The notes under the pieces were generated by a model. It saw only the letters and a program-made list of their open reading frames with translations. It did not search any database and had not been told where the DNA came from. A program made the translations under genes and the position numbers. This document shows, one piece after another, positions 62,572-64,000 of a stretch of 64,000 nucleotides of DNA. How positions within the stretch are numbered: position 1 is the stretch's first letter; each line of letters starts with the position of its first letter. Source of the stretch: JBBSDP01 sp038240605 (GTDB lineage: Bacteria; Planctomycetota; Phycisphaerae; Tepidisphaerales; Tepidisphaeraceae); NCBI GenBank assembly GCA_038240605.1, contig JBBSDP010000024.1:1-64000 (forward strand), in the 5' to 3' direction.

Positions 62572-63945
62572 ATGACAGACACCCCAATTCCAACCACGAC
62601 CCCGGCCCCGCGACGGCCGCTGAAGATCCTGATCGTCGATGACGAGCCGACGATCCGCAAGATGCTTTCGATGAGCCTTGCGGCCGACGGGCACCTCCCG
62701 ACCTCAGTCGCGTCAGCCCCGGCGGCGCTCGCAGAGGCGGCACGCGAGCCGTTCGACGTCGCGCTGGTCGACCTGCGGCTTGGCACCGAGAAGGGGCTCG
62801 ACCTCCTGCCGAAACTCGTTGGCGACAGCCCATGGCTCAAGGTGGTCGTTATCACTGCTTATGCCACCATCGACACCGCAGTGGAAGCGATCAAGCGCGG
62901 CGCTGCCGACTATCTCCCCAAGCCGTTTACGCCTGCCCAAATACGGCTTGTGGTGAACCGGGCAGCGGAGCTGCTGTCGCTGGAGCGGCGCGTCGCGGAC
63001 CTCCAGTCGGCACGGGGCGAAAGCGACGATTCGATTGACCTCGTGAGCGCCGATCCCGAAACGCGCCGCGCAATTGAGTTGGCGCGACAGGTGGCCCCGA
63101 GCAGCGCAACGGTGCTGATCCGGGGCGAAAGCGGTACCGGAAAGGGCGTGCTGGCGCGGGCGATGCACGGCTGGAGCGACCGAGCCGCCGGCCCATTTGC
63201 CACCGTCTCCTGCCCGACCCTTTCGCCACAGCTTCTGGAGAGCGAGCTGTTCGGTCACGTGAAGGGGGCGTTCACCGGATCGGTCCGCGACAACCCCGGC
63301 CGCATCGCGGCCAGTGAAGGGGGGACCCTCTTCCTGGACGAGATCGGTGACCTGCCGCTTGGGTTGCAGCCTAAGCTGCTTCGCTTTGTACAGGACCGCG
63401 AATACGAACGGGTCGGCGACATCCACACCCGGCGGTCGGACGTGCGCGTGATTGCCGCAACCAATGTAAATTTGGCTGAAGCCGTCCGAGCCGGTCGATT
63501 TCGCGAAGACCTGCTCTACCGGATCAACGTGATTCAGATCGATCTCCCGCCGCTGCGAAACCGCCAGCCGGACATCATTCCCCTTGCTGAGCGCTTGCTG
63601 ACGTTTTTCAGCCGTCGTCGTCCGATCGGTGCCTTTAGCGATGAGGCTGCTTCGGCGCTTCGAGCCTATGCGTGGCCAGGCAATCTCCGCGAGCTGCGAA
63701 ACGTAATCGAACGAGCCGTCATTCTGTGTCGCGGGGATCACATTGGATTGGAACACTTGCCGTCCAATTTCGCCGAAGTGCGCAATGAAGCGCAGTTGGG
63801 AGACCCGGTGCCATTCGATCAGATCGAAGCGATCCACATCCGCAAGTTGATCGCCCGCTCCCGCTCGATGGAGGAAGCGGCCGAGGCTCTGGAGATCGAC
63901 GCGGCGACGCTTTGGCGCAAACGCAAGAAATACGGGATCTGGTGA
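62572..63945 (+). CDS. NtrC-family sigma-54-dependent response regulator
   Basis: 457 residues from ATG 62572. The receiver domain (~18-130) has ILIVDDEPTIRKML and the phospho-Asp in VALVDLRLG (~66), with VVITAYAT and YLPKPF closing it. The AAA+ domain (~155-385) has Walker A GESGTGKGVL (~184), LFGHVKGAFTGS (~227-238), Walker B LFLDEIGDLPL (~253), and RVIAATNVNLAEAVRAGRFR. The Fis-type HTH at the end reads SMEEAAEALEIDAATLWRKR. The sigma-54 contact loop is GAFTGS rather than GAFTGA. No sensor kinase adjoins it in the window. Confidence 0.93.
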   Translation: MTDTPIPTTTPAPRRPLKILIVDDEPTIRKMLSMSLAADGHLPTSVASAPAALAEAAREPFDVALVDLRLGTEKGLDLLPKLVGDSPWLKVVVITAYATIDTAVEAIKRGAADYLPKPFTPAQIRLVVNRAAELLSLERRVADLQSARGESDDSIDLVSADPETRRAIELARQVAPSSATVLIRGESGTGKGVLARAMHGWSDRAAGPFATVSCPTLSPQLLESELFGHVKGAFTGSVRDNPGRIAASEGGTLFLDEIGDLPLGLQPKLLRFVQDREYERVGDIHTRRSDVRVIAATNVNLAEAVRAGRFREDLLYRINVIQIDLPPLRNRQPDIIPLAERLLTFFSRRRPIGAFSDEAASALRAYAWPGNLRELRNVIERAVILCRGDHIGLEHLPSNFAEVRNEAQLGDPVPFDQIEAIHIRKLIARSRSMEEAAEALEIDAATLWRKRKKYGIW

Positions 63946-64000
63946 TCAGTGGCCCGCCGGCACGGCAGCCGGTTCCGGCGGCGACGGCTCCGGCTGAAGC
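63946..64000 (-). CDS. Possible 3' end of a minus-strand gene (cut by window edge)
   Basis: The minus strand reads in from the window edge as LQPEPSPPEPAAVPAGH and a TGA directly after the regulator stop. The proline-rich tail looks like a normal C-terminus, but 17 codons are too few to be sure. Confidence 0.3.
   Translation of the reverse strand, partial: LQPEPSPPEPAAVPAGH

Noticed and set aside
1..64000. tRNA or rRNA genes
   Set aside because: No cloverleaf-like TTC-A-A-box pattern with a matching acceptor stem or rRNA core sequence was noticed; a tRNAscan run would settle it.

Overview
The window looks like chromosomal DNA of a planctomycete, most probably class Phycisphaerae (Tepidisphaera/Humisphaera-like). 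This rests on a combination of families: a PSCyt1/DUF1549/DUF1553 cytochrome protein paired with a DUF1501 protein, a PVC-type membrane-bound dehydrogenase/cytochrome with HEAT repeats, a LEPR-XLL-like N-terminus on a secreted beta-helix protein, a DUF4159 protein, a PQQ-like propeller protein, and several membrane proteins with the 'CPxC(A/G)YDL..CPECG' zinc ribbon that is frequent in Phycisphaerae. GC is high. TAA, TGA and TAG are all used as ordinary stops. I saw no rRNA, tRNA or CRISPR array.

Layout. (1) 1-5.2 kb: the 3' end of an ISAzo13-type transposase, a small HTH protein, then a tight glycan cluster on the + strand: GT9-like transferase, GH130-like beta-propeller, GT25, DUF707 and a class I methyltransferase. 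(2) 5.3-9.0 kb: a large RHS/YD-repeat gene that stops before the conserved RHS core, exactly inside a 54-bp perfect palindrome followed by a 19-bp tandem repeat. (3) 9-15.2 kb: PSD1/LamG cytochrome plus DUF1501 operon, convergent DUF481 outer-membrane barrel, and a 5'-deleted mscL remnant. (4) 15.2-27 kb: PilZ, Lhr helicase, lipoprotein amidase, SGNH protein and PVC cytochrome. (5) 27-31.5 kb: ftsK, a repeat-rich spacer, dut and a secreted Nif3-like protein, with a 10-bp phased TGGCC array between the last two. (6) 31.8-40.2 kb: secreted or membrane proteins, including one gene broken by a TAG in its signal peptide, a nucleotide-sugar epimerase, inverted-repeat debris and a lipoprotein. (7) 40.2-44.7 kb: sdhC-sdhA (no sdhB next to them), truB, and a protein built only of four repeats like those associated with homing endonucleases. 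(8) 44.7-58.7 kb: an 1822-residue secreted multidomain protein, a DUF4159/toroid protein, an HTH-array protein, two divergent SDR genes, and a nitroreductase / glycosidase-like / PQQ-propeller operon. (9) 58.8-64 kb: a c-di-AMP (ydaO-type) riboswitch in front of a KimA-like APC/USP potassium transporter, then a CPA1 Na+/H+ antiporter divergent from an NtrC-type regulator.

The best-supported surprise is the c-di-AMP riboswitch with its cation-homeostasis neighbourhood. Other points worth checking are the RHS gene ending in a palindrome, the phased TGGCC array, the two HTH-array proteins, and several broken genes (two by TAG, mscL by deletion, one SDR with no usable start codon). Family names come from reading the protein sequence only. 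No search was run, so remote assignments such as the GH130-like propeller, the discoidin-like domains and the homing-endonuclease-associated repeats are tentative.
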